Shown: piece after piece, positions 8,451 to 18,465 of the stretch
Position numbering within the stretch: position 1 is the first letter of the stretch
Layout of the letters: the number at the start of each line of letters is the position of its first letter
NCBI RefSeq assembly: GCF_002000245.1
Contig: NZ_MTCM01000001.1
Span: 1,798,001 to 1,862,000, forward strand
Length of the DNA: 64,000 nucleotides
Direction of reading: 5' to 3'
From: Sphingobacterium sp. CZ-UAM
GTDB taxonomy: Bacteria; Bacteroidota; Bacteroidia; Sphingobacteriales; Sphingobacteriaceae
Made by a program: the position numbers and the translations under genes
The notes under the pieces: generated by a model
Told to the model about the DNA's origin: nothing
Database searches by the model: none
What the model saw: only the letters and a program-made list of their open reading frames with translations

Positions 8451-9302
8451 TAATTATTTTTATTTTTTTTTAGAGCCTGTATAAATTTTGTTTAGTAAAA
8501 GTTTTATGGCTTATAATGTTCAAGGACCTTTCTCAACCATATTTTAGCTCCTGCTTTTCTGTGATCCCCAAAAGTAATTTATTAAGACTCCCGAGATATT
8601 CCGTATTGACTTTCAGAAATTTTGACAATTGCTGTACAGGTCAGATCAAAGATGACCGTACCAATGTCAGCATTATGACCGACATGTTCATTCTTATTAT
8701 AGTCCCCTATTTCACCGCATTTGTAAAAATATTTTCAATTTCCTAGGGACAATTGCCCGACTTAACCGTCTTGTTTACATTATTCGTTTTTAACGATCAA
8801 AAAAACCAATGACCAAATAGATTATGAAAGCAAAATTTTTGATTCTTATGTCAGTTAGGATTTCACCTGGCGGCAGCCCACGTAAAAAGGAAGCGTTATA
8901 GAAGGACAGATATATTATTGATTATGAACACCATGCCAAGAATTATACTGATTTACATACTGTATCGTATGAGAAAGAAATTTCCTGATAGCTAAGCATG
9001 AACCTAAATTCTTTTGTACGGATAAACGAACGGGAAAAGACTTGGTTTTTATGCTCATTCCTTGTATGTAATCTGGAGGTTTCACCGATATCAGACACCT
9101 ATACGGGAATAAAATGACCAATTAGTTTTAGAAAAATACCAATTAATAACCAACCAATAGCGATGACAGAAAAAATTGAATAAAAAGTAAAAGCCCTCCT
9201 CAGAGGAGCGCTTTACCATTGGACAGGTCTTATCATTTTTTTTAATCGGCGGTACCTTAAGCGGCAAACTAACTGTACTGCCTCAAACCTATCAATTATC
9301 AA
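8451..9302. other. Divergent intergenic region with possible decayed ORF
   Basis: About 850 bp between divergent operons, bounded by oppositely oriented ECF-type motifs at 8426 and 8746. From 8824 a frame starts MKAKFLILMSVRISPGGSPR and stops at a TAG; past the stop the same frame reads DRYIIDYEHHAKNYTDLHTV. Another frame further on reads KHEPKFFCTDKRTGKDLVF. This may be a decayed gene first in line after the plus-strand promoter, but no family is recognisable and it could be chance. A stem (AAAGC..CTCCT/AGGAG..GCTTT) lies at 9189-9213. Confidence 0.3.
8746..8770 (+). promoter_or_regulatory. ECF-type promoter motif GGGACAA-N14-CGTC
   Basis: GGGACAA at 8746-8752, 14 nt, CGTC at 8767-8770, pointing toward the SusC gene at 9303. 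The implied leader is over 500 nt unless the possible remnant at 8824 was the original first gene. Confidence 0.55.
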
Positions 9303-12300
9303 ATGTATGATTTTTCATTTAAGCTGCAAAAGCTAAGCCTCCCTATTCTCCAACCTATTTGGCGAACCGTAAAATTATGTATTCTTTTTATGATTGCGTT
9401 CCTGACACAACTGAGCGCAAAAACATCAGGACAGCACATGACTTTACACAGCAAAAAAATAACTATGCCCCTAGCCGCAGTAGCCTCGGCCACAACAGTT
9501 CCGCAACAGAAGATCACGGTCACAGGACAGGTTATCGATAGCCTATCGCAACCACTATCCGGAGTCAGCATTAAGGTCAAAGGTACAAGCCTTCAGACCG
9601 CATCTGCAAAAGATGGCTTTTTCAGGCTGGAAAAGGTTTCTGTCGGTGCCACACTGGTAATCAGTTCGGTCGGCTATGAACCGAAACAGCGGACAGCAGT
9701 CGCTGATATGGGAAAAATTGTCCTCCACACAACAACCCAGGCCATGCAGGAAGTGGATGTCACAGTAAATACCGGTTTTCAAAAAATAGATAAACGAAAA
9801 TTTCCGGGCGCGACAGTTGTATTAAAAATGGACGACATCAAACTCGACGGTGTAGTCGATCTCAGCCGCTCGCTGGAAGGTCGAGCTGCGGGCGTAATGG
9901 TCAACAATGTATCGGGTACTTTCGGTTCTGCTCCACGCATCCAGATCCGAGGCGTCACTTCCATATTGGGCAGCAATAAACCGCTGTGGGTTGTTGACGG
10001 ACTGGTCCTGGACGATATCGCTAACGTCAGTAATGATCAGTTGACCAGTGGAGACCCGATAACCTTACTTTCATCTGCTGTCGCGGGCATCAATATGAGT
10101 GATGTAGAATCTTTAACCATCCTAAAAGATGCTGCCGCTACTGCCCTCTATGGCGCGCGGGCAGCAAATGGTGTGGTGGTCATCACCACAAAAAAGGGTA
10201 CGACAGGCAAGATGCGATTTACCTACAACACCAATATTTCCACTTATCTCAAACCTTCCTATAAAAATTACGACATTATGAATTCCGCTGAACAGATGAG
10301 TGTCTATGCGGAACTGTTTCGCAAAGGACATCTAAACATCTATTCCATGGGATATCGCAACACCACAGGACCGCTGGGAAATTTGGCGGAACTATTGGAT
10401 GGTGATGGAACCGGTCAATTTGCGGTGGAAAATACGCCCGAAGCCATTGATGCTTATTTAAAAAAATATGCACTGAACAATACAGATTGGTTCGATGTCC
10501 TTTTTAAAACGCCATTGCTCCAAGACCATTCGATCAGCATCAGCGGTGGTACGGAACGTTCGCAAACCTATGTGTCGGGTAATTTTTACAACGACAATGG
10601 CTGGACCCTTGGCGACAAGGTAAACCGCTATACAGTCAATGCAAGAAATACGGCGAAATTGAGCGACCGCATCACAACCAATTTTACGGTCAATGGAAGT
10701 ACCCGTTTCCAACGGGCTCCCGGTAGTATTTCCAGGATCTTTGACCCGGCATATAGTGGCGGCTATGTCCGTAACTATGATATCAACCCCTTCAATTATG
10801 CCATGACAACCAGCCGGATTGCCCGAGCTTACGATGATAATGGCAACTTCGAGTACTATCGCCAGAATCTTGCCCCGTTTAATATTGTCAATGAATTAAA
10901 TGAAAATAGAACGAATATCAGCCTATTGGATGTTCGTACTACGGGAAATTTAGAATATAAGGTATCCAGCAAATTAAAGTATCTCTTTCAGGGGAGTGTA
11001 CGCTATTCCCGCACCACACAGGAACTGGAAGCCACAGAAAATTCAAACCGGGCCAAGGCCTATCGGGCGAACGACAATGTTGTCGTTAGGGATGCAAATA
11101 GTCTGCTGTATAAAGATCCTTTTGATCCCCTGGACGTAAAACGTGTTGTTATGCCTTACGGCGGTATATACAATCGGGAGGAAATATCGCTTAAGTCTTA
11201 TGATATCCGCAATGAATTTACCTATGCTGATCAATGGAATGACCATGACCTGATGGTCTTCGGGGGACAGCAAATGACCTCCACCGACCAACAGACCTTT
11301 GTTTCCAACAATTTCGGCTATCAATACTATTTGGGCGGCGTCCCTTTTATTGATCCTGAGATCTATACCAAGACCATTCAGGAAGGTGGATCACTGTATT
11401 CTTTGGGAAATACCAGTCAGCGATTTTCGGCCTTTTATATCGCTCCAAGCTATACGTTTAAAAATAAGTATGTCCTGAATGCATCGCTGCGCTACGAGGG
11501 GACAAATCGTCTGGGAAGTTACCGGGCAGCACGCTGGCTGCCGACCTGGACAGTTGCCGCAAGTTGGAATGTGACGGACGAACCGTTTATGAAAAATATA
11601 AGCGGTATCAACCAATTGAAATTACGCAGCAGCTATGGGTTGACAGCAACCCTGGGTCCGTCCAGTGCCTCGCTGCTGGTTTATCCAAACGTATGGAACA
11701 ATAGGCCATTTTTGTCAGAACGGGAATCTAACCTTTATATTTCCGAGCTCGCAAACTATAGGCTGACCTGGGAAAAAATGCATTCATTCAATATTGGATT
11801 TGACCTATCTGTTCTTGACAACCGGCTCCAGTTGGTTCTGGACTGGTTTAAAAAAAACAACTTTGATCTTCTCGGTCCTCTCATCTCCGGCGGCACCTCT
11901 GGAAGTTCCAGCAGGACAGGAAATGTGGCGACCATGAAAGGAAATGGTATCGAATTTACCTTAAAAGGAGATATCATCAGAAACGAAAATTTCAAATGGT
12001 CCAGCACTGGAACATTTTCCTACTACCTTGGGAAGGTCACCGATTACAAAGCGATTTCGGATAACAATGTGATGATACAGGCCGCTGGTGCTACTGTGCT
12101 CGGAAAACCGTTAAACAGTCTTTATTCGTACCAGTATCTCAACTTGGAGCCCAATAGTGGACGACCAGTCATTCGGGGACTGGACGGAGGCCCATCGATA
12201 AATGGAGTTGCCTATACGTCAACCAATTCAGCAAACCTCGTATACAATGGAACCACGATCCCCCCTTATACTGGTGGGCTGGAAAATAGTTTCCGATACA

Positions 12301-12779
12301 AAAACCTTTCGTTGAATATCTTCACGACCTTTCAGGCCGGCAATAAAATCCGGATGGCGAAAATTTTTCAACCGAATTATGGGGATATCAGCTCTTTATC
12401 CAGAGAATTGTTAAACCGCTATCAGCTACCCGGGGATGAAAAAATTCCGGGGGTGGTGCCGGGCATCATAGATGCTGTCACCTTAGAAAACAATCCCCGT
12501 ATTGGTTCCGGTTACCGGGACTACAACGCATCGACAGAGCGCGTTGCCGACGGTAGTTTTGTCCGGTTGAAATCCATCCGTCTCGGATATCAGCTACCTA
12601 ACCAGGCTTCGAAAGCACTGGGAGTAAACGGATTGCAGGCTGCCATCAGTATGCAAAACGCGCTATTGCTCTATTCAGATAAAAAATTGAGAGGCCAGGA
12701 TCCCGAGTTCTATGGTTCCGGAGGTGTCTCCCAACCACTACAGCAACAAATTGTATTTACCCTTAAAGCTGACTTTTAA
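9303..12779 (+). CDS. susC: SusC/RagA-family TonB-dependent outer-membrane transporter
   Basis: 1158 residues. After an extended leader with a hydrophobic core (VKLCILFMIAFLTQLSA) comes a short stretch MTLHSKKITMPLAAV, then directly the carboxypeptidase-D-like domain (ITVTGQVIDSLSQPLSGVSI) and the plug (TILKDAAATALYGARAANGV, VVITTKKG). The C-terminal part is the outer-membrane barrel. It imports a ligand bound by the SusD lipoprotein downstream. The fragment before the carboxypeptidase-like domain reads like the beginning of an STN signalling domain from which about 60-80 residues are missing in frame. It forms an operon with the next three genes. Confidence 0.9.
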   Translation: MYDFSFKLQKLSLPILQPIWRTVKLCILFMIAFLTQLSAKTSGQHMTLHSKKITMPLAAVASATTVPQQKITVTGQVIDSLSQPLSGVSIKVKGTSLQTASAKDGFFRLEKVSVGATLVISSVGYEPKQRTAVADMGKIVLHTTTQAMQEVDVTVNTGFQKIDKRKFPGATVVLKMDDIKLDGVVDLSRSLEGRAAGVMVNNVSGTFGSAPRIQIRGVTSILGSNKPLWVVDGLVLDDIANVSNDQLTSGDPITLLSSAVAGINMSDVESLTILKDAAATALYGARAANGVVVITTKKGTTGKMRFTYNTNISTYLKPSYKNYDIMNSAEQMSVYAELFRKGHLNIYSMGYRNTTGPLGNLAELLDGDGTGQFAVENTPEAIDAYLKKYALNNTDWFDVLFKTPLLQDHSISISGGTERSQTYVSGNFYNDNGWTLGDKVNRYTVNARNTAKLSDRITTNFTVNGSTRFQRAPGSISRIFDPAYSGGYVRNYDINPFNYAMTTSRIARAYDDNGNFEYYRQNLAPFNIVNELNENRTNISLLDVRTTGNLEYKVSSKLKYLFQGSVRYSRTTQELEATENSNRAKAYRANDNVVVRDANSLLYKDPFDPLDVKRVVMPYGGIYNREEISLKSYDIRNEFTYADQWNDHDLMVFGGQQMTSTDQQTFVSNNFGYQYYLGGVPFIDPEIYTKTIQEGGSLYSLGNTSQRFSAFYIAPSYTFKNKYVLNASLRYEGTNRLGSYRAARWLPTWTVAASWNVTDEPFMKNISGINQLKLRSSYGLTATLGPSSASLLVYPNVWNNRPFLSERESNLYISELANYRLTWEKMHSFNIGFDLSVLDNRLQLVLDWFKKNNFDLLGPLISGGTSGSSSRTGNVATMKGNGIEFTLKGDIIRNENFKWSSTGTFSYYLGKVTDYKAISDNNVMIQAAGATVLGKPLNSLYSYQYLNLEPNSGRPVIRGLDGGPSINGVAYTSTNSANLVYNGTTIPPYTGGLENSFRYKNLSLNIFTTFQAGNKIRMAKIFQPNYGDISSLSRELLNRYQLPGDEKIPGVVPGIIDAVTLENNPRIGSGYRDYNASTERVADGSFVRLKSIRLGYQLPNQASKALGVNGLQAAISMQNALLLYSDKKLRGQDPEFYGSGGVSQPLQQQIVFTLKADF

Positions 12780-12786
12780 TTTAGAA

Positions 12787-14283
12787 ATGATGACGACGAT
12801 CAACAAAATTAGATTTACGATACAATCCTTTCGGCTTAGCAAGCCATACGCGGGACTAAGCCTTTGGTTGCCACTACTTGTATGCTCCCTTGTTAGTTGC
12901 AATAAATACCTGGATAAACTTCCTGACAATCGGGTTGAATTAAAAACACCTGAACAAGTCGCTCAAATGCTGGTGTCGGCTTATCCCAATTTTCAGAACA
13001 TTGTATTTTTGGAACTTTTATCGGATAATACGGGTTTTAGAACCCCACTCATAAACAGAGACACCGCCCAGGTGAGCATATTCCGGTTCACGGATTTCTC
13101 CAACGACTATGGATCCCGTGATAATATATGGAAGGGGTATTATGAATCGATTGCAGTTGCAAACCAGGCATTGGATGCATGCAAAATCGACAGTACTCGT
13201 TTTGCTTATAACCGAGGCGAAGCCCTGTTAATCCGCGCCTATGATCACTTTATGTTGGTCGGTCTATATGCGAAACCTTATAATGAAGGCACCGCTGACT
13301 CGGATATGGGCATCCCTTATGTACAGGAACCAGTAAACGATATTCAGACAAAATTCCACCGAAATACAGTGCGGGAAGTCTACCAGCTGATCGAAAAGGA
13401 CCTGCTGGAGGGTATGCGTTTGGTGGACGATACAAAATATCAAAATCCAGCCTATCGCTTTACCAAAAGAGCTGCATTTGCTTTTGCAACAAGCTTTTAT
13501 CTGGCAAAGAAAGATTATGCTTCCGTCCAGCGATATAGCTCCCTGCTTTTTCCGGGGAATACCATAAATGATTATATACGACCTTACAATACAAGTTATG
13601 CTATGAGTGAAAACTGGGCGATACTCTATGGCGGTGCTTCAGAAAAAGCCAATATCTTGCTTACTTCACCGGCGGACTTGATAAATAATGACCTCAGCAA
13701 TGTAAGATATGGACTCAACGATTCAATCTATAGGGCATTATACCTTCGTCCAACAGCCTCAGGCGTATCCAAATGGGCTTTTATATTAAAATCTGAATTG
13801 GCCAAAAAGAATTATAGAGAAGAAAAGTATCCCTTAAAAGAGGTACTTATAGGCAATGGTTATGCGTATTATTACAGCAATCGCTGCATCCTGAGCACCG
13901 AAGACGTTCTCTTCAATCAGGCAGAGTCCTATATTATGCAAAATCAATATGACCAGGCCCTAAAGCTACTTAATTTTTGGATCAGCAAAAGGGCCAGCAA
14001 TTACAATGCAGCCAGACACCGGCTCACTTTAGCTAAGCTCACGGCCTATTACCCGAACAATGATACAAAGACGGCACTTATGAACGAAATGCTCTGGTAT
14101 AAACGGCTGGAATTTATGCAGACGGGTATGCGTTGGTATGATATTATACGTTTGGATCTCCCGGTCACACATAAAGACGAGTATAATAAAACCTTCACGC
14201 TGGCACCGGGATCATTACAGCGTCAGCTTCTGCTCCCTTTTTATGCCATTATTCAAGATGGTCTGCAACAAAATCCCCGATAA
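12787..14283 (+). CDS. susD: SusD/RagB-family nutrient-binding lipoprotein
   Basis: 498 residues from MMTTINKI, 7 bp after the SusC stop. The frame is open 25 codons further but overlaps susC, and that extension would precede the signal peptide, so the later start is chosen. Lipobox LLVCSLVSCNKYLD. The SusD body contains LLIRAYDHFMLVGLYAKPYN and an NQAESYIMQNQYDQAL helix, and ends with the usual MLWYKRLEFMQTGMRWYDII box. It caps the SusC barrel at the cell surface. The family is confident; the ligand is unknown. Confidence 0.9.
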   Translation: MMTTINKIRFTIQSFRLSKPYAGLSLWLPLLVCSLVSCNKYLDKLPDNRVELKTPEQVAQMLVSAYPNFQNIVFLELLSDNTGFRTPLINRDTAQVSIFRFTDFSNDYGSRDNIWKGYYESIAVANQALDACKIDSTRFAYNRGEALLIRAYDHFMLVGLYAKPYNEGTADSDMGIPYVQEPVNDIQTKFHRNTVREVYQLIEKDLLEGMRLVDDTKYQNPAYRFTKRAAFAFATSFYLAKKDYASVQRYSSLLFPGNTINDYIRPYNTSYAMSENWAILYGGASEKANILLTSPADLINNDLSNVRYGLNDSIYRALYLRPTASGVSKWAFILKSELAKKNYREEKYPLKEVLIGNGYAYYYSNRCILSTEDVLFNQAESYIMQNQYDQALKLLNFWISKRASNYNAARHRLTLAKLTAYYPNNDTKTALMNEMLWYKRLEFMQTGMRWYDIIRLDLPVTHKDEYNKTFTLAPGSLQRQLLLPFYAIIQDGLQQNPR

Positions 14284-14319
14284 ATTCAGACTGTCCATCC
14301 ATTATTAAATAGAAAAGCG

Positions 14320-15159
14320 ATGAATACTAAAATTCAACATAAAAAAAAGACAGACCTCGGTCAAACATTCCCGATCAGGCTAATGATCATATTACTATCC
14401 ATTGCCCTTGTTGCATGCAAAAAAGAAAATCCAGTAGTACTGGATCCTAACCTCAATGGCATTGTCAGGGAGTTGATACCCTCTGATAGCCTGAATGACT
14501 GGATACTGCAAGAGTTTACCAAACCCTATAATATCTCCATCGATTACAAATACGATGCACCGAGATATCCCTTTTTTCTGGAAACCAATTATCAGGCTGT
14601 AAGACTTGAACTAGTCAAACCTTTTCTAATTTCATTTAACAAAAGCTTTATTGAGGTATTTAATGAGGTAAGCGGAAGCAAATCTTTTATCCAACAGTAT
14701 TCACCAAAGAATCTCGTGCTTGTTGGTTCTGCGGGCAGTGTTGCGGGTGTTGCAGATGGGTACGGCACAATTTTTCTGTTTGGCATGAATACCAATAGTG
14801 TAAGTTTTGGGACGATATACCATGAGATAATGCATACGTTGAATATCCGCAAAGGAATCCCACCTTACTTCACCGAGATCTCGCTGGCGGATTATCGGGA
14901 AGCGGACTGGGAGTGGCGGGTAACCGCCAACGATGATGGATTTGTCAGCGCCTATGCCTCCCGTAGTGTAACCGAAGATATGGCTGAGGTATTCTCCAAC
15001 TTTGTGACAAATCACGATAGGTTCGAACAACTGCTCCAGAATCCCAAAGGCGGAAAGAAAATTCAACGAAAGGCTGATGCCCTTGCGCAGTTTCTATCGC
15101 AAGAATACCATATCGATCTTGAACAGTTACGCCTGCAGTACGAAACAAGTTTACAATAA
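14320..15159 (+). CDS. Zinc metallopeptidase-like lipoprotein of a SusCD operon
   Basis: 279 residues with lipobox ALVAC (Cys33). A HExxH motif (YHEIMHTLN, residues 168-172) and a later EDMAEVFSNFV segment that could supply the third ligand fit the substrate-import-associated zinc metallohydrolase lipoproteins (TIGR04549, Peptidase_Mx1-like), which accompany SusC/SusD pairs. It lies 36 bp after susD in the same operon. It probably processes a protein or peptide ligand at the cell surface; this is inferred from family and context. The start MNTKIQHKKK leaves a rather long n-region, and MIILLSIAL at residue 22 is an alternative. Confidence 0.75.
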   Translation: MNTKIQHKKKTDLGQTFPIRLMIILLSIALVACKKENPVVLDPNLNGIVRELIPSDSLNDWILQEFTKPYNISIDYKYDAPRYPFFLETNYQAVRLELVKPFLISFNKSFIEVFNEVSGSKSFIQQYSPKNLVLVGSAGSVAGVADGYGTIFLFGMNTNSVSFGTIYHEIMHTLNIRKGIPPYFTEISLADYREADWEWRVTANDDGFVSAYASRSVTEDMAEVFSNFVTNHDRFEQLLQNPKGGKKIQRKADALAQFLSQEYHIDLEQLRLQYETSLQ

Positions 15160-15183
15160 AACGAGACATTAATATACCTTAAC

Positions 15184-16122
15184 ATGAAACAATTAGCATT
15201 ATATTTCGTTTTCTTTTGGAGCAGTATCATCACCTTGTCCTGCTCTAAGAATTATGAAAATCCGATATTTTCAGAAACCTCCGACAGCAGAACAAAAATA
15301 TTGATGGATAGCCTCAATACGATATTTCTTTCCTCACCGGTTGGTTGGAGAGCAGTTGTATATGCCGATTCTGCACATTATAAGAGCAATAATCCCATCA
15401 AACTTCCTTTTGCTGTACGTCTTGATCAGAGCGGCACGATAACTGCACGAAAAGCTTTTGAATCCTGGTCAGATACCGCATATTACCGACTGAAAATGGC
15501 TATGGAGCCCGAGTTTATATTCTCCAACATTGGTCAGGGCGATCTCCTCAGCAACTTGAGGTATTACGAGTATAGAATACGCCATTACAGCAGGGATAGC
15601 ATCGGACTGCTCGGGCGATTGGGAGAGTCCATTATCAAGCTTTATCCCTTAAAAGACGATAATGATCTTTTGCAGGAGATTTTGAAAGAAAACTGGATCA
15701 GTATCACAACTGGGAATATTTCCCTTGAAACGACGCACAACAGTAGTAGTGTAGAATTTAAGTCAATGAAGCAGTTTAAACTGCTATATCCGAATACAAC
15801 ACTCTCCACCTTGGACATGTCAGACGCAGAGTTGGCCTCATTAGCGCCTTTGCTGGGGCAAGGCTTTCGTTTTGTACTAAAACCAACTGGCTCAAAAAAT
15901 AAAATTGAAAGCATTGAAAGTGTGGACGTAACGGCATCACCTTCTTCTTATTTTGATCTGAAAAGCAAGCAGTGTGAATATTCCTTTGACCCGTCCACAA
16001 ATACCTTAAAGATTAAAGCGACTCTGGTGTATGTTCCCAGTGAAGATTCACCTTACGCCCTTTTGGGGAAGGCAACATTTACTATAGATCAAACGATACG
16101 ACTTATTCCATCCATTGGGTAA
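15184..16122 (+). CDS. DUF4302-like lipoprotein
   Basis: 312 residues, lipobox TLSCSK (Cys20). The opening after the lipobox (RTKILMDSLNTIFLSSPVGW) and the following RAVVYADS...AVRLDQSGTITA pattern match the DUF4302 layout, in which a helix is followed by GWxxxxY and a phe/asp-rich beta segment. This family recurs as the last gene of SusCD-metallopeptidase operons, and here it follows the zinc lipoprotein by 24 bp. Molecular role unknown, probably surface ligand handling. Confidence 0.65.
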   Translation: MKQLALYFVFFWSSIITLSCSKNYENPIFSETSDSRTKILMDSLNTIFLSSPVGWRAVVYADSAHYKSNNPIKLPFAVRLDQSGTITARKAFESWSDTAYYRLKMAMEPEFIFSNIGQGDLLSNLRYYEYRIRHYSRDSIGLLGRLGESIIKLYPLKDDNDLLQEILKENWISITTGNISLETTHNSSSVEFKSMKQFKLLYPNTTLSTLDMSDAELASLAPLLGQGFRFVLKPTGSKNKIESIESVDVTASPSSYFDLKSKQCEYSFDPSTNTLKIKATLVYVPSEDSPYALLGKATFTIDQTIRLIPSIG

Positions 16123-16165
16123 TCGATATACCGAGAAACTGGCGTACTTAACGTATGTGACCATT

Positions 16166-16198
16166 ATAGGAGACAACCTGAGCTGGGTTGCCTCCTAT
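16166..16198 (+). terminator. Hairpin after the SusCD-zinc lipoprotein operon
   Basis: ATAGGAGaCAACC/GGTTGcCTCCTAT stem with one mismatch, about 44 bp beyond the DUF4302 gene stop. There is no clear U-tract. Confidence 0.45.
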
Positions 16199-16356
16199 CT
16201 TAAGCATTATGTGCAGACGCTCTCCAAAAGATTCACCACGCGAACAAGCTATCGCACAAAACGGTATAAAAAAATAGGCAGTATAGATTTGGATATTCCG
16301 TTTATTGCTGAATCCACAGGCACGATAAAAAGACAGGAAAAAGCGAGGGGCAATAC

Positions 16357-18393
16357 TCATTCTGCCAGCCGAATGACACATTGGTCGGTCAATTTCCCAT
16401 CATCAGATTGTACAAGAACACTGTTCTCGCCAGGAAGTAGGGGCACATGGGGCCATATGACACGATGTAGGCTATCTGCCTGACCCCTTCCAACGAATTT
16501 TCCATTGATAGAAAGCCTGGCCGCCGGTAATGTTGTATAAGCTTTGATGCTGATTGTACTGGCCTTGCGCGTATTGTTTCTTTTTTCGGTGAGATAGAGC
16601 ATGGGCTCCTTGTTCCAGTTGGCTTTGTAAAAATAAAAGGCATCCTTTTTTGTTGCACGGTCATAGGTCACCAGTCCTTTATCATTCAAGCCTGTAAAAT
16701 CGCCTTCTGTACGGATCGAAGAGCCAAAATCGGCCAATACCCAGATAAATTTACCCCAGATAAAGGGTCGTTTGGCCAATGCTGCCCAATTTGCTTCATG
16801 ATAGGCTGTCTGCCATTCCTCAGGATGAAAATCTCCCCCCGGTTCGGGTGGCAAGGGCTGTTCTTGATGATGGTTAATATTCGCTCCAGCACCATATTCG
16901 CTAACGGCAATCGGCTTATGCTTAAATTTGCGATGCATATCATCTGCCCAGTCGCCTATATCTTCAAACTTGCCTCCATACCAGCCGTAATACTTATTCC
17001 AGGCGATCACATCGCTCACCGTATTGAAATGATCCGTATCCATAAATGAAGCGCAGGTCACGATTCGTGCGGGATCTTCTTTTTTTGCAATTACCTGTAG
17101 TTCCTGCAGAAAAGGGACAGGATCATCATAGTCTAATTTTAATTCATTAAATAAGCCCCAAAAAGCAATCGAAGGATGATTATATTGCTGCCGTATCAAT
17201 TCGGTCAATAATTGCCGGCTATGGGCTTTTAATGCCGGCAAATCGATATACCCCGTACCGGTATATCCTCCTGGGCCGACCAATGGAATTTCTGTCCATA
17301 ACACGATACCTTTTTTATCGGCCAGTTGGTAAAAATAATTTGACTGCGGGTAATGTGTCAATCGCATTGCAGTAGCGCCTGATTCTTCTATAAGTGCCAT
17401 ATCTTTTTCCTGATCACTAGATTGGAGGGCAGAGCCCCGCCCTTCGATATCCTCGTGCCGGCCGAAACCATATAGATCATATGGTTTTCCATTCAATAGA
17501 AAGCCTGCATCAGGATCTACCCGTAATGAACGTAGTCCAAAGGATTGAGACACTGCATCGACCAATTTATCACCTTGAAACAGCTGCACTTGTAACTGAT
17601 AGCAATACGGATCAGATTTGCCCTGCCAAAGTCGTGGATTTTCAATGACAAATTGTTGCTGCGCACTCGAATCTCCACGCTGGAGAATACTGCTTTTTTT
17701 CAACAGCACATCTCCAGCGGTATTTTTTACCAGGGTGCGCAGTTCCAAACGCTGTGCTGCATCGCCCAAAGACAATCTTGTCTTTACGCTTATGGATGCC
17801 TCTTTAGCCGTTATTTTTTCAGTACGAATATATATTCCCGGTGATGCATAATCTAAGGGACTAATACAATTATGCGCCGTCACAACTAGCCAGACCGAGC
17901 GGTGAAGTCCTCCGTAGATATTGAAATCTCCCGCCAAGGGAAGCACATCCGCGCGAGCGGCATTGCTCACTTCTACTGTAATATTATTATCAGCATCTTT
18001 CTGAAGCTGCTGGGTAATCTCTGCGCAGAAAGCGGTATAGCCGCCTCGATGTTGTGTCACAAAACGGTTGTTAACCAGAACATCGGCTACCGAATTGGCA
18101 CCTTCAAAATAAAGAAATACACGTTTATCTTTCCAATCCGGATGATAGTGGAGCACGCGCTGATAAATCCCGGTACCCCGATAGTAGTTTAGATTTCCCT
18201 GAAATACATCTTTTGCATTCCAGGTATGCGGCAAAGTAACCTGTTCTTTGGCCGTATGCTGTCTAACATCATAAGCAAAGTGAAAGTTCCAGCCTTCATT
18301 TAGATTTAGCTTTATCCTCGGTCCATTGTCTTTGGCACTGCCAATAAAAGCAAATAGGTTCAGAAGCAGGAATGTTAATATTACATTTTTCAT
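16357..18393 (-). CDS. Glycoside hydrolase family 2 (beta-galactosidase-like)
   Basis: 678 residues from MKNVILTF; the frame extends 15 codons upstream, but this start opens directly into a cleavable signal peptide (LLNLFAFIGSA). GH2 order is clear: sugar-binding jelly roll (FEGANSVADVLVNN, about 95-110), immunoglobulin-like domain, then the TIM barrel with GFGRHEDIEGRG. The acid/base is in FWGLFNELK (Glu417) and the nucleophile in AVSEYGAG (Glu499). It is exported to the periplasm or surface and probably releases terminal beta-linked galactose or glucuronate. It is the last gene of the operon running from susC at 25057, 72 bp after the beta-helix gene. The specific sugar cannot be read from sequence. 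Confidence 0.85.
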   Translation of the reverse strand: MKNVILTFLLLNLFAFIGSAKDNGPRIKLNLNEGWNFHFAYDVRQHTAKEQVTLPHTWNAKDVFQGNLNYYRGTGIYQRVLHYHPDWKDKRVFLYFEGANSVADVLVNNRFVTQHRGGYTAFCAEITQQLQKDADNNITVEVSNAARADVLPLAGDFNIYGGLHRSVWLVVTAHNCISPLDYASPGIYIRTEKITAKEASISVKTRLSLGDAAQRLELRTLVKNTAGDVLLKKSSILQRGDSSAQQQFVIENPRLWQGKSDPYCYQLQVQLFQGDKLVDAVSQSFGLRSLRVDPDAGFLLNGKPYDLYGFGRHEDIEGRGSALQSSDQEKDMALIEESGATAMRLTHYPQSNYFYQLADKKGIVLWTEIPLVGPGGYTGTGYIDLPALKAHSRQLLTELIRQQYNHPSIAFWGLFNELKLDYDDPVPFLQELQVIAKKEDPARIVTCASFMDTDHFNTVSDVIAWNKYYGWYGGKFEDIGDWADDMHRKFKHKPIAVSEYGAGANINHHQEQPLPPEPGGDFHPEEWQTAYHEANWAALAKRPFIWGKFIWVLADFGSSIRTEGDFTGLNDKGLVTYDRATKKDAFYFYKANWNKEPMLYLTEKRNNTRKASTISIKAYTTLPAARLSINGKFVGRGQADSLHRVIWPHVPLLPGENSVLVQSDDGKLTDQCVIRLAE

Positions 18394-18465
18394 ATGTTTA
18401 GGATCGAATGAATTGCTATTTTTTGATACTGTCCGCATCAGTAATTTGACGCGGACAGAACAATG

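Noticed and set aside
8516..8746. A 76-residue plus-strand ORF in the fimbrillin-SusC gap
   Set aside because: No start context, composition unlike neighbours, and it runs up to the ECF promoter motif; it looks like chance reading.
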